A program made the position numbers and the translations under genes. This document shows positions 1 to 5,468 of a stretch of 5,468 nt of DNA, one piece after another (the first letter of the stretch is position 1; every line of letters starts with the position of its first letter). The notes under the pieces are model-generated. The model was not told the origin of the DNA, made no database searches, and was given only the letters and a program-made list of their open reading frames with translations. Source of the DNA: Sulfurimonas sp. (GTDB lineage Bacteria > Campylobacterota > Campylobacteria > Campylobacterales > Sulfurimonadaceae); contig NVXO02000002.1 of the NCBI GenBank assembly GCA_002733945.2, positions 379,267 to 384,734 on the forward strand. Reading direction: 5' to 3'.

Positions 1-414
1 ACAACGGGTGGAAATGCTTTAAAGTTTTATGCTTCTGTTCGTATTGATGTTCGTCGTATTGCTTCACTTAAACAAGGTGAAAATGTTATTGGAAATAGAG
101 TAAAAGCAAAAGTTATTAAAAACAAAGTTGCACCTCCATTTCGTCAAGCAGAGTTTGACATTATGTTTGGAGAGGGTATCTCAAAAGAGGGTGAGCTAGT
201 TGATTACGGTGTGAAGTTAGACATTATTGATAAAGCTGGGGCTTGGTTTGCATACGAAGAGACAAAACTAGGTCAAGGACGTGAAAATGTTAAACAAAAG
301 TTTAAAGATGAGCCAGAGTTAGCACTTGAAATAGAAAATAAAATAAAAGTAGCTATGGGTATCTCAGATGTAATGGTTATGGATACAGATTCTATAGCAG
401 ATTCTGATGCATAA
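1..414 (+). CDS. recA: RecA recombinase, C-terminal part (5' end outside the window)
   Basis: This is the last 137 codons of RecA, the DNA-dependent ATPase that forms filaments on single-stranded DNA, drives homologous recombination and triggers LexA-type self-cleavage where such repressors exist. Frame 1 is open from base 1 to the TAA at 412-414. The first residues, [19 protein letters not shown], match the end of the DNA-binding loop L2 and the following core strands of RecA, at about E. coli residue 208 onward. The motif [18 protein letters not shown], the GELVDYGVK segment and [18 protein letters not shown] (the start of the C-terminal domain) all follow in the expected order. The Walker A and B motifs lie upstream of the window. 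The protein ends in an acidic tail ([10 protein letters not shown]), typical of RecA C-termini. An internal ATG at 163 is not a real start, because homology continues upstream of it. Identification is very secure. Confidence 0.97.
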   Translation, partial: TTGGNALKFYASVRIDVRRIASLKQGENVIGNRVKAKVIKNKVAPPFRQAEFDIMFGEGISKEGELVDYGVKLDIIDKAGAWFAYEETKLGQGRENVKQKFKDEPELALEIENKIKVAMGISDVMVMDTDSIADSDA

Positions 415-460
415 AATAGTTTTACATACTATAATAACTTAAAATTTAGTGAAATTAGGG

Positions 461-466
461 TAAAAT
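461..466 (+). promoter_or_regulatory. Candidate -10 box of the eno promoter
   Basis: The 107-base recA-eno gap is very A/T-rich. TAAAAT at 461-466 has a good match to the sigma70 -10 hexamer and would start RNA near base 473, giving a leader of about 50 bases before eno. A second, perfect TATAAT lies at 430-435 and is an equally possible start. Neither has a recognisable -35 box, which is usual for Campylobacterota vegetative promoters. No recA terminator hairpin is visible in the gap, so read-through from recA into eno is also possible. The choice between the two boxes is a guess. Confidence 0.45.
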
Positions 467-510
467 GCTAAAAATAGAATGATTTTTATAAAATTTGAAT
501 AAATCATAAA

Positions 511-514
511 AAGG
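511..514 (+). promoter_or_regulatory. Ribosome binding site of eno
   Basis: AAGG lies 7 bases upstream of the eno ATG at 522 and supports that start. The 11-base leader AAGGCAAATAT (511-521) recurs exactly in front of the AMIN-domain gene at 2121-2131. Confidence 0.65.
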
Positions 515-521
515 CAAATAT

Positions 522-1790
522 ATGTTTATAGATAGCGTAAGTGCAATAGAAGTAATGGATTCACGTGGTAACCCCACAGTAAAAGCAACAGTAGAACTAA
601 GTGATGGAACGATAGAGAGTGCTATCGTTCCTTCAGGTGCAAGTACAGGAAAACACGAAGCATTAGAGCTTCGTGATGGTGATGAGCGCTATATGGGTAA
701 GGGTGTTTTAAAAGCAGTCGGACATGTTAACAATGAAATCTCTGATGCAATCATCGGTCTTTCTCCTTTTAATCAAGCAGTAATTGATGCTACTATGAAA
801 GAAGTAGATGGAACACAAAACTATGGTAAACTTGGGGCAAACGCAGTACTTGGTGTTTCTATGGCAGTAGCACGTGCGGCAGCGAAATCACTTGGTATGC
901 CACTTTATCGCTACCTTGGTGGTGCAAATGCTATGACTATCCCTACTCCAATGTTAAACATCATTAATGGTGGAAGCCATGCTGATAATTCAGTTGATTT
1001 TCAAGAGTACATGATTGTACCTCTTGGATTTGAAGACTTTAGAGAAGGTCTACGTGCATCTGCTGAAATTTACCATACTTTAAAAGGTATTTTAAAAGCT
1101 AAAAACCATAACACTGCTTTAGGTGATGAGGGTGGTTTTGCTCCAGATTTAAGTTCAAACGAAGAGCCTATTCAAATCATAATTGAAGCAATCGAGAAAG
1201 CTGGTTATAAAGCTGGCGAACAAATCGGTATCGCTTTAGATGTTGCTGCTTCTGAAATTCTTGCAGAGGGTGGCGGTTATAGATTAGATTCTGAAAACCG
1301 TACAGTTGCATCAGCTGAGTTAGTTGATTACTATGTAGACCTTTGTTCTAAGTACCCTATCGTTTCAATTGAAGATGGTTTAGATGAAGAAGATTGGGAT
1401 GGATTTAAACTTATGACTGAAAAACTTGGTGATAAGATTCAAATCGTTGGTGATGATCTTTTTGTTACAAATGCGAACATCCTTTCACGTGGAATTAACG
1501 AAGGTATCGCTAACTCTATTCTTATCAAACCAAATCAAATCGGTTCAGTTTCAGAGACTATGTTAACAGTACGTTTAGCACAAAGAAATGGTTATACATG
1601 TGTTATGAGTCACCGTTCAGGTGAGAGTGAAGATGCATTTATCGCAGACTTTGCCGTTGCTCTTAACTGTGGTCAGATCAAAACTGGTTCAACAGCACGT
1701 GGTGAGAGAACTGCTAAATATAACCGATTGCTTGAAATAGAAAATGAAGTTGTGTATGGTGAGTACTTAGGTGCTGCGCTTTTTAACTAA
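522..1790 (+). CDS. eno: Enolase (phosphopyruvate hydratase)
   Basis: This gene encodes cytoplasmic enolase, which interconverts 2-phosphoglycerate and phosphoenolpyruvate in glycolysis and gluconeogenesis. It is full length at 422 residues, close to the usual 420-435. The N-terminal domain starts with the expected ARE..DSRGNP-type region (here [13 protein letters not shown]) and carries the [15 protein letters not shown] loop. The active site is intact. E162 lies in FQEYM and E203 in GDEGGFAP. The Mg2+ ligands are D240, E284 and D311. The catalytic base K336 lies in the signature LIKPNQIGS, with H364 in SHRSGE and K387 near the C-terminus. All sit at a constant offset of 5 from the E. coli numbering I remember. 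The start at 522 is supported by an AAGG site and by homology from residue 2. The gene follows recA, as in Campylobacter and Helicobacter. If the host fixes CO2 by the reverse TCA cycle, as Sulfurimonas does, it probably works mainly in the gluconeogenic direction; that is inference. Confidence 0.98.
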   Translation: MFIDSVSAIEVMDSRGNPTVKATVELSDGTIESAIVPSGASTGKHEALELRDGDERYMGKGVLKAVGHVNNEISDAIIGLSPFNQAVIDATMKEVDGTQNYGKLGANAVLGVSMAVARAAAKSLGMPLYRYLGGANAMTIPTPMLNIINGGSHADNSVDFQEYMIVPLGFEDFREGLRASAEIYHTLKGILKAKNHNTALGDEGGFAPDLSSNEEPIQIIIEAIEKAGYKAGEQIGIALDVAASEILAEGGGYRLDSENRTVASAELVDYYVDLCSKYPIVSIEDGLDEEDWDGFKLMTEKLGDKIQIVGDDLFVTNANILSRGINEGIANSILIKPNQIGSVSETMLTVRLAQRNGYTCVMSHRSGESEDAFIADFAVALNCGQIKTGSTARGERTAKYNRLLEIENEVVYGEYLGAALFN

Positions 1791-1810
1791 GCATAGAGTT
1801 TAAACTATGC
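1791..1810 (+). promoter_or_regulatory. Inverted repeat covering the start codon of the FtsB-like gene
   Basis: GCATAG (1791-1796) and CTATGC (1805-1810) are perfect 6-base inverted arms around an 8-base loop. They begin directly after the eno stop codon, and the second arm contains the ATG at 1807-1809. A nested perfect 10-base palindrome, AGTTTAAACT, occupies 1797-1806. In RNA the hairpin would hide the start codon. It lacks the U-tract of a terminator and is weak (half A/U pairs), so any function is speculative. Confidence 0.35.
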
Positions 1811-2085
1811 AAAACGAAGAACTCTTTGACGAGATTGATGTAAGCGAGAGTATAACTCAGAAGCATCTTGGTCTCTCTCTAAAAAAGTTCTTTTTTCTCC
1901 TCTCTCTAGTAGTAGTTCTTGGTATTTACCTAGGTGTTCTACTCTATGGAACGTCCTCTTTAGAAATTCTTTTTGGTTTACAAGATTATCAGATTTATTT
2001 ATACGATGAAGTCTCTAGGCTTAAACTTGAAAATGCTGACTTACAACGTGAATACTTTGAACTCAAAGAGATAAGTGCACAATAA
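1807..2085 (+). CDS. Small FtsB/DivIC-like (septum formation initiator family) membrane protein
   Basis: This is a 92-residue bitopic membrane protein. An N-terminal cytoplasmic part of about 26 residues (acidic start, then KK at 26-27) is followed by one hydrophobic segment at about 28-48 (FFFLLSLVVVLGIYLGVLLYG). A periplasmic stretch of about 60-90 has coiled-coil character (YDEVSRLKLENADLQREYF, with leucines at heptad-like spacing). This architecture, length and charge pattern match FtsB/DivIC, which in the FtsQLB complex links the divisome to septal peptidoglycan synthesis. It sits 16 bases after eno and before an AMIN protein, the slot held by small membrane proteins in C. jejuni (Cj1671c) and H. 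pylori (HP0155), as I recall. The ribosome site is weak (AGAG, 1795-1798). The family call rests on architecture rather than a strong motif. Other short coiled-coil membrane proteins remain possible, so no gene symbol is given. Confidence 0.75.
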   Translation: MQNEELFDEIDVSESITQKHLGLSLKKFFFLLSLVVVLGIYLGVLLYGTSSLEILFGLQDYQIYLYDEVSRLKLENADLQREYFELKEISAQ

Positions 2086-2099
2086 ATCTTTTAATTTGC

Positions 2100-2105
2100 T
2101 ATAAT
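2100..2105 (+). promoter_or_regulatory. -10 box of a promoter for the AMIN-domain gene
   Basis: A perfect TATAAT in the context TTTGCTATAATGCTTA lies in the 48-base gap after the FtsB-like gene. It predicts transcription from about base 2112, with no clear -35 box, as is common in Campylobacterota. An ATG at 2104-2106 overlaps the box itself and so would be upstream of this transcript. This supports translation from 2134. The AMIN gene can therefore be expressed apart from eno. Confidence 0.6.
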
Positions 2106-2120
2106 GCTTAGAAATAACAC

Positions 2121-2124
2121 AAGG
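2121..2124 (+). promoter_or_regulatory. Ribosome binding site that fixes the AMIN gene start at 2134
   Basis: AAGG lies 9 bases before the ATG at 2134 and 5 bases before an out-of-frame ATG at 2130. It lies downstream of the alternative in-frame ATG at 2104, so it cannot serve that codon. Confidence 0.6.
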
Positions 2125-2133
2125 CAAATATGT

Positions 2134-2775
2134 ATGATAAAACTTTTAGTAATTTGTCTTGTATTCATAAGTTCTTTAAATGCCCGTCAAAACCCTTTTT
2201 TCCCTTCAAAAAATGAAACTGACATCTCTTATAGTACAAATAAAGTTTCCAAAATTGAACCATTAAAAAGAGCAACACTTACTCTCCCCTCAACTGCAAG
2301 AACACTAGAAAGTGTCACTATTACTTATAAAAACTTAGATGGTTCCATAGTAAGTAAAAAAGAGGTTCTTGGTAATAGTGTTGACTGGCATCTACCAATT
2401 TTTGTTTCTCAAAATATTGGTGGCGATGAAAAAGAACTAAATACCAAAACAGTCTCTAAAAAAAGTGAGCCTTTGCGTAAAATTGCATCCTTATCTTTTA
2501 TATCCCTGTATGCAAATAAAAAACAGTTTAACTTAATTACAAAAGATAAGATGCTACGAAACTTTTTACTTACCAAACCACATAGAATTGTATGTGACTT
2601 TAAACGTGATATTAATATACGAAGCTATAAGAAGAAGATAGATACGAAAAGTATCATTAAAAAAATAAAAATTGGAAACCATAAAGGTTATTACCGTGTT
2701 GTTATAGAGCTAGATGGTCTTTACAGATACAAAAAAACACCAATGAAAGATGGTTACTCTTTTACTCTTCTTTAG
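2134..2775 (+). CDS. Secreted AMIN-domain protein (periplasmic envelope protein)
   Basis: The product has 213 residues when started at 2134. From there it opens with a clean signal peptide, MIKLLVICLVFISSLNA, with probable cleavage after A17. The in-frame ATG at 2104 would add ten polar residues and lies inside a -10 box. The mature protein starts RQNPFFP and continues with a polar, probably flexible linker (about 25-115). A C-terminal AMIN-like domain runs from about 117 to 213. Its marks are short beta strands, KPHRIVCDF at 149-156 (the 'P-x-R-hydrophobic-x-x-D' strand) and KIKIGNHKGYYRVVIELDG at 177-195 (the 'R-V-V-hydrophobic-x-L' strand). AMIN domains bind peptidoglycan or localise envelope proteins, as in AmiC and PilQ. 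The position after eno and an FtsB-like gene matches C. jejuni Cj1670c (reported as glycoprotein CgpA) and H. pylori HP0156, from memory. One N-x-T sequon occurs at N27, but without the acidic -2 residue preferred by Campylobacter PglB. No catalytic domain is attached, so its exact role is unknown. Confidence 0.82.
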   Translation: MIKLLVICLVFISSLNARQNPFFPSKNETDISYSTNKVSKIEPLKRATLTLPSTARTLESVTITYKNLDGSIVSKKEVLGNSVDWHLPIFVSQNIGGDEKELNTKTVSKKSEPLRKIASLSFISLYANKKQFNLITKDKMLRNFLLTKPHRIVCDFKRDINIRSYKKKIDTKSIIKKIKIGNHKGYYRVVIELDGLYRYKKTPMKDGYSFTLL

Positions 2776-2790
2776 TATTTCACTTAAGAA

Positions 2791-3411
2791 CTATTCGCTT
2801 AACTCTACAGCGATTCCACTGATAAGAGTTTGAAAACTCAACTCAAAGAGTGCGTCTATATTGTCAACGATGTGAACATGACCATCTATAAGAAGATTTG
2901 AAAGACCATGAAGCATCGACCACATAACCGTTGCTTGCATAAAGGCATCATCTTTTTTTAGTATATTCGCATTTTGTGCATCAGTAATAATGTCCACAAG
3001 TTTATGAAAACCAGGGGCATCTTCTCTCTCATTTATATCACAACTCTCTTCTCGCTGTTCTTTTAGCTCATGTCCAAATATCATTCTATAAAGATTTGGA
3101 TTTTTCATAGCGAAATCAATATAAGCTCTTCCAAGATCATGAAGTTTTAGGTTTAAGTCTAAGTCACTATCTAATGTAGAAAATATATGAGTATCAAGTT
3201 TTTCAAAACCAGCTTGAATCACCTCTTGGAGTAACTCTTCTTTAGATGTAAAGTGTCTATATAAAGCCGTTCTCGATGTACCAAGTCTATTTGTAATCTC
3301 TCTTAGAGTTATGCTTGCTATGCCACCACTTTCCACCATCTTTAAAGATTCTATAATGAGTTCTTCTTTTAGATTTCCATGGTGATATGATGAGTTAGGT
3401 TTTGTATTCAT
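2791..3411 (-). CDS. TetR/AcrR-family transcriptional repressor (WHG-type ligand domain)
   Basis: This is a 206-residue cytoplasmic one-component regulator. The N-terminus carries YHHGNLKEELI (9-20), a hallmark of one TetR subfamily. The DNA-binding helix-turn-helix follows at about 34-54 (TLREITNRLGTSRTALYRHF), then the linking helix SKEELLQEVIQAGFEKL. The C-terminal ligand and dimer domain contains AYIDFAMKNPNLYRMIFG (97-113) and MWSMLHGLSNLLIDG (163-177). The W-x-x-x-H-G signature in the latter points to the WHG-type C-terminal domain. It is read divergently from the LolA-like/barrel operon, so it probably represses that operon and possibly itself. The ligand cannot be predicted. The ATG at 3411 is the earliest start, because TAA is in frame four codons upstream. 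The gene lacks a Shine-Dalgarno sequence there. It converges on the AMIN gene with 15 bases between stops and no visible terminator. Confidence 0.93.
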   Translation of the reverse strand: MNTKPNSSYHHGNLKEELIIESLKMVESGGIASITLREITNRLGTSRTALYRHFTSKEELLQEVIQAGFEKLDTHIFSTLDSDLDLNLKLHDLGRAYIDFAMKNPNLYRMIFGHELKEQREESCDINEREDAPGFHKLVDIITDAQNANILKKDDAFMQATVMWSMLHGLSNLLIDGHVHIVDNIDALFELSFQTLISGIAVELSE

Positions 3412-3417
3412 AGTGTG

Positions 3418-3423
3418 ATTTTA
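3418..3423 (-). promoter_or_regulatory. Extended -10 box of the tetR promoter, implying a leaderless or near-leaderless mRNA
   Basis: Read on the minus strand, TGC-TAAAAT gives an extended -10 element (hexamer at 3423-3418). RNA would start about 7 bases on, at or next to the A of the tetR ATG (3411). No Shine-Dalgarno sequence lies between the box and the start codon, in agreement with a leaderless transcript. There is no recognisable -35 box. Confidence 0.45.
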
Positions 3424-3450
3424 GCATAAAAATGATAAATACTGGGCTTT

Positions 3451-3489
3451 ATGTTGACATGTGTAACATTATATGTTAACATTGTTAAC
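3451..3489. promoter_or_regulatory. Candidate TetR operator: clustered TGTTAAC direct and inverted repeats
   Basis: This 39-base stretch between the divergent genes carries three copies of the motif (A/T)TGTT(A/G)AC, at 3451-3458, 3473-3480 and 3482-3489. An inverted relative, GTGTAACAT, lies at 3461-3469. They build overlapping dyads: TAACAT-3-ATGTTA (3464-3478), the perfect 10-mer ATGTTAACAT (3473-3482) and GTTAAC-3-GTTAAC (3475-3489). The cluster covers the -35 and -10 boxes of the downstream operon, so a bound repressor would block RNA polymerase. Binding by the adjacent TetR protein is inferred from position and symmetry. Confidence 0.6.
3454..3482 (+). promoter_or_regulatory. Sigma70-type promoter of the LolA-like/barrel operon
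   Basis: A perfect TTGACA (-35, 3454-3459) is followed by exactly 17 bases and then TAACAT (-10, 3477-3482), which is preceded by TGT, an extended -10 element. The -10 hexamer matches consensus at 4 of 6 positions. RNA would start near 3489, giving a leader of about 28 bases. A true -35 box stands out from the other promoters in this window. It overlaps the repeat cluster completely. Confidence 0.55.
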
Positions 3490-3503
3490 TTTAAATATAA
3501 ACC

Positions 3504-3510
3504 AAAGGAA
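3504..3510 (+). promoter_or_regulatory. Ribosome binding site that fixes the LolA-like gene start at 3517
   Basis: AAAGGAA ends 6 bases upstream of the ATG at 3517. It is the strongest Shine-Dalgarno sequence in the window and picks this start over the in-frame ATG at 3451. Confidence 0.75.
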
Positions 3511-3516
3511 AACGAA

Positions 3517-4257
3517 ATGAAATACTTTCTAATTTTAGCACTTATACTCAGTAATTTAGCCGCATTTACAGACTTTGAAGTGGCAAAAAAAAGTGAAGAT
3601 GTTATGAGTGGCTTTGAAGACTCTACATCTACTATGGAAATGACACTAATAAATGCTGCAGGTCAGAAAAAAGTACGTACTATGAAAATGAAAGTCATAG
3701 AGGGTAAGCATGAAGACAAGTCTCTTATGGAATTTTTAACACCTGCAGATGTAAAGGGAACAAAATTTTTATCTTATGAGCATGTCCAAAAAGATGATGA
3801 CCAATGGTTATATCTTCCAGCACTCAAACGGGTCAAACGTATCGCTAGTAAAAATAAATCTGGTGCTTTTATGGGAAGTGAATTTTCATACGAAGATCTT
3901 TCAGCCTTTAATGTAAAAAAATATAGCTATAGTCAAAACAATGCAGAACCTCACAATGGTATTTATACTATTGTTAGTAAGCCAGTTTCTAAGTACTCTG
4001 GATACACTAAACTTATCTCGTTTATCGATACAAAAACATTTTTAGTTTTAAAAATAGAATATTATGATAGAAAAAAAGAGCTCTTAAAAGTAGCAGAATT
4101 CACTAACTATAAAAAGTTTGGTTCTATACATAGAATCGGTGAAATACATATGAAAAATGTACAAAATGATAAAACCACTATTTTAGTATGGAGTAATCAA
4201 AAGGTAAAAACTGGCCTTAAAGCAAAAGATTTTCATAAAAGATACCTCAAGAAATGA
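3517..4257 (+). CDS. Periplasmic LolA-like protein ('outer membrane lipoprotein-sorting' family)
   Basis: The product has 246 residues and begins with a signal peptide, MKYFLILALILSNLAA (1-16), so the mature part is periplasmic. The body fits the LolA-like family often annotated as outer membrane lipoprotein-sorting protein, an open beta-barrel fold that shields a lipid or other hydrophobic ligand. Visible family marks are LTPADVKGTKFL (74-85), WLYLPALKRVKRI (97-109), FMGSEFSYEDL (118-128) and the end piece DFHKRYLKK. It is distinct from housekeeping LolA, which serves the Lol pathway. Members of this family commonly sit with RND/MMPL pumps and outer-membrane barrel proteins, from memory. The in-frame ATG at 3451 would add 22 residues before the signal peptide and lies inside the promoter, so it is rejected. 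The TGA overlaps the next gene's ATG, indicating translational coupling. The cargo is unknown. Confidence 0.85.
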   Translation: MKYFLILALILSNLAAFTDFEVAKKSEDVMSGFEDSTSTMEMTLINAAGQKKVRTMKMKVIEGKHEDKSLMEFLTPADVKGTKFLSYEHVQKDDDQWLYLPALKRVKRIASKNKSGAFMGSEFSYEDLSAFNVKKYSYSQNNAEPHNGIYTIVSKPVSKYSGYTKLISFIDTKTFLVLKIEYYDRKKELLKVAEFTNYKKFGSIHRIGEIHMKNVQNDKTTILVWSNQKVKTGLKAKDFHKRYLKK

Positions 4258-5468
4258 GAACCTTATTACTCTCACTTGTATTCTCTAGTCTACTATTTGC
4301 AGAACTAGATGTAAGTGGGCACTTGGATTTAGACTCCCAATTTTATCTTACGAAACCTGATGATAAAAATGCGAACTCGTTTACAGCTTCACAGACATTA
4401 GAACTTACATATACACATGATGATTTAACAGTTTTTTCTAAACTTTATGCACAAGAGGCTTACTATGATTTTACTAGTGACTCCGATAAAACTGAGAGAA
4501 CCTTTGCCCGTTTAGATGAGTTGTACGCAAAGTATGACTTTGAAAATGATGCCATTAAAGTTGGAAAGAGTATAGAGTTTTGGGGTTCTCTAGAGCTTAG
4601 AAATATATCTGACGGTTTTAACCCAAGTGAATTTAGAGATGATCTTTTCTCAACAAATAAACTCGGTGTTTGGAATATGACTTATTCCCACTATACGCAA
4701 ACAGGGGAGATATCACTGATTGTCAAACTTGATGAACAAGAACAGAAAATGGCAGCATCTCCTTATGTGTACTACTTTTTTCCTAAGTTTGTGACTTATG
4801 ATGGTGCTCTAAAAACACAAGACAGTGTGAATAGGCCCTCTTTATATCTTAAGTACAGTGGTTCTACAGAGACTGAGTATGCTCTTGATTACTCTGTAGT
4901 TTTTGAAAATGGTTATGATTCACAGCGTTATTTTTCAACGAATACACCCGATAATTTAGACCGGACAAACCAAAGTTTTGGACAGCCAACAAGTTTTGTA
5001 CAAAATGCTTATATCGTAAATAAAATTCTTACATATGATACCTTAGTAGTAAATGCAACACTTTTTAAACTCGAAGCATTGTATGCAAAAGTTGATGAAG
5101 ATAAAAATGTAGGTGATTACTCACATGTAGCACTTGGAGTTGAGCATACCTTAGAGAACTTTTATGAGAGTGCTGCCTTAGGACTTATCGCTGAGTACTA
5201 CAGATATGATACATTTGAAAATGATAAGTACAATGATTTAGAACTCTTTGAAACTATGCAAGATGACCTTTTTATAGGTGCTAGGTATAGTTTTAACAAT
5301 GCCAATGACTCCACTCTAGTTGGTGGTGGAGTTTTTGATCTTGAGTATGATGAACAGGTTTATTATCTTAAGGGCGAGAGCCGCTTTGCTGATAGTTTTA
5401 AAGTAAGTGTTGATTACTACTACATCGTAGCATCAACAACTGACCTAACTGCTTATGCATTTTTAGGT
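4254..5468 (+). CDS. Outer-membrane beta-barrel protein, DUF1302-like (3' end outside the window)
   Basis: The first 405 codons are present, with no stop before the window ends. The ATG at 4254 overlaps the stop of the LolA-like gene as ATGA. A short signal peptide, MRTLLLSLVFSSLLFA (1-16), precedes ELDVSGHLDLDSQFYL, the first of many amphipathic strands with alternating polar and hydrophobic/aromatic residues (for example LELTYTHDDLTVFSKLYAQ and FKVSVDYYYIVAS). The segment at 103-141 (VGKSIEFWGSLELRN, then FNPSEFRDDLFSTNKLGVW) resembles the 'G-x-x-x-x-x-WG' region of DUF1302-type porin-like proteins. Extracellular-type loops are rich in D, N and E. There are no cysteines in the visible part. 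It is probably the outer-membrane exit or entry channel for the substrate carried by its LolA-like partner. Alternatives are a general porin or an alginate-export-type barrel. The barrel call is firm; the family name is moderate. Confidence 0.78.
   Translation, partial: MRTLLLSLVFSSLLFAELDVSGHLDLDSQFYLTKPDDKNANSFTASQTLELTYTHDDLTVFSKLYAQEAYYDFTSDSDKTERTFARLDELYAKYDFENDAIKVGKSIEFWGSLELRNISDGFNPSEFRDDLFSTNKLGVWNMTYSHYTQTGEISLIVKLDEQEQKMAASPYVYYFFPKFVTYDGALKTQDSVNRPSLYLKYSGSTETEYALDYSVVFENGYDSQRYFSTNTPDNLDRTNQSFGQPTSFVQNAYIVNKILTYDTLVVNATLFKLEALYAKVDEDKNVGDYSHVALGVEHTLENFYESAALGLIAEYYRYDTFENDKYNDLELFETMQDDLFIGARYSFNNANDSTLVGGGVFDLEYDEQVYYLKGESRFADSFKVSVDYYYIVASTTDLTAYAFLG

Noticed and set aside
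163..414. Separate 83-residue gene starting at ATG 163
   Set aside because: The same frame is open to base 1 and the upstream residues match RecA, so this is an internal methionine of recA.
481..505. Hairpin GATTT/AAATC in the recA-eno gap as a recA terminator
   Set aside because: It has five A/T-rich pairs around a loop of about 15 bases and no following T-run, so it is too weak to call.
2104..2133. N-terminal extension of the AMIN protein from ATG 2104
   Set aside because: The codon lies inside a TATAAT box and has no ribosome site. The added polar residues precede a complete signal peptide.
2776..2800. Bidirectional terminator between the AMIN gene and tetR
   Set aside because: Only a short CTTAAG palindrome is visible, with no G/C stem or T-tract, so no terminator can be supported.
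3451..3489. CRISPR-like or transposon-end repeats
   Set aside because: The repeats are only 8 bases long, have no regular spacers and coincide with a promoter, so operator half-sites explain them better.
3451..3516. N-terminal extension of the LolA-like protein from ATG 3451
   Set aside because: It would run through the promoter and repeat cluster, has no ribosome site and would bury the signal peptide. ATG 3517 has a strong AAAGGAA.

Overview
The window looks like chromosomal DNA from a Campylobacterota (Epsilonproteobacteria) member, probably a free-living Sulfurimonas-like organism. The evidence is low G+C by eye, Campylobacterota-style promoters with a clear -10 box but little or no -35 box, and the gene order recA - eno - small FtsB-like membrane protein - AMIN-domain protein. 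I recall that order from Campylobacter jejuni and Helicobacter pylori. The genus assignment is inference, since no search was run.

Layout. Bases 1-414 hold the 3' end of recA on the plus strand. A 107-base gap with candidate -10 boxes leads into eno (522-1790). A 92-residue FtsB/DivIC-like protein (1807-2085) follows after 16 bases, then a secreted AMIN-domain protein best started at 2134 (to 2775), which has its own -10 box. These four genes form the conserved housekeeping block (recombination, glycolysis/gluconeogenesis, and probable cell-division/envelope functions). In H. pylori the block continues into aroK, but here it is interrupted.

From 2791 on, the content changes to an accessory-looking envelope cassette. 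A TetR-family repressor is on the minus strand (2791-3411), converging on the AMIN gene with only 15 bases between stops. Diverging from it is a plus-strand operon. Its first gene is a periplasmic LolA-like 'outer membrane lipoprotein-sorting' family protein (best start 3517, to 4257). It is coupled by an ATGA overlap to an outer-membrane beta-barrel protein (4254 to beyond the window end, no stop seen). The 105-base divergent region holds a good sigma70-type promoter overlaid by a cluster of TGTTAAC-type direct and inverted repeats. These are the obvious candidate operator for the TetR protein.

Working model (inference): the repressor senses a hydrophobic or toxic ligand and controls an envelope trafficking system of a periplasmic carrier and an outer-membrane channel. 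An RND/MMPL inner-membrane pump probably lies just past the right edge. No RNA genes, CRISPR arrays, insertion sequences or convincing intrinsic terminators were seen. The only non-coding stretches are short, and none exceeds 300 bases.
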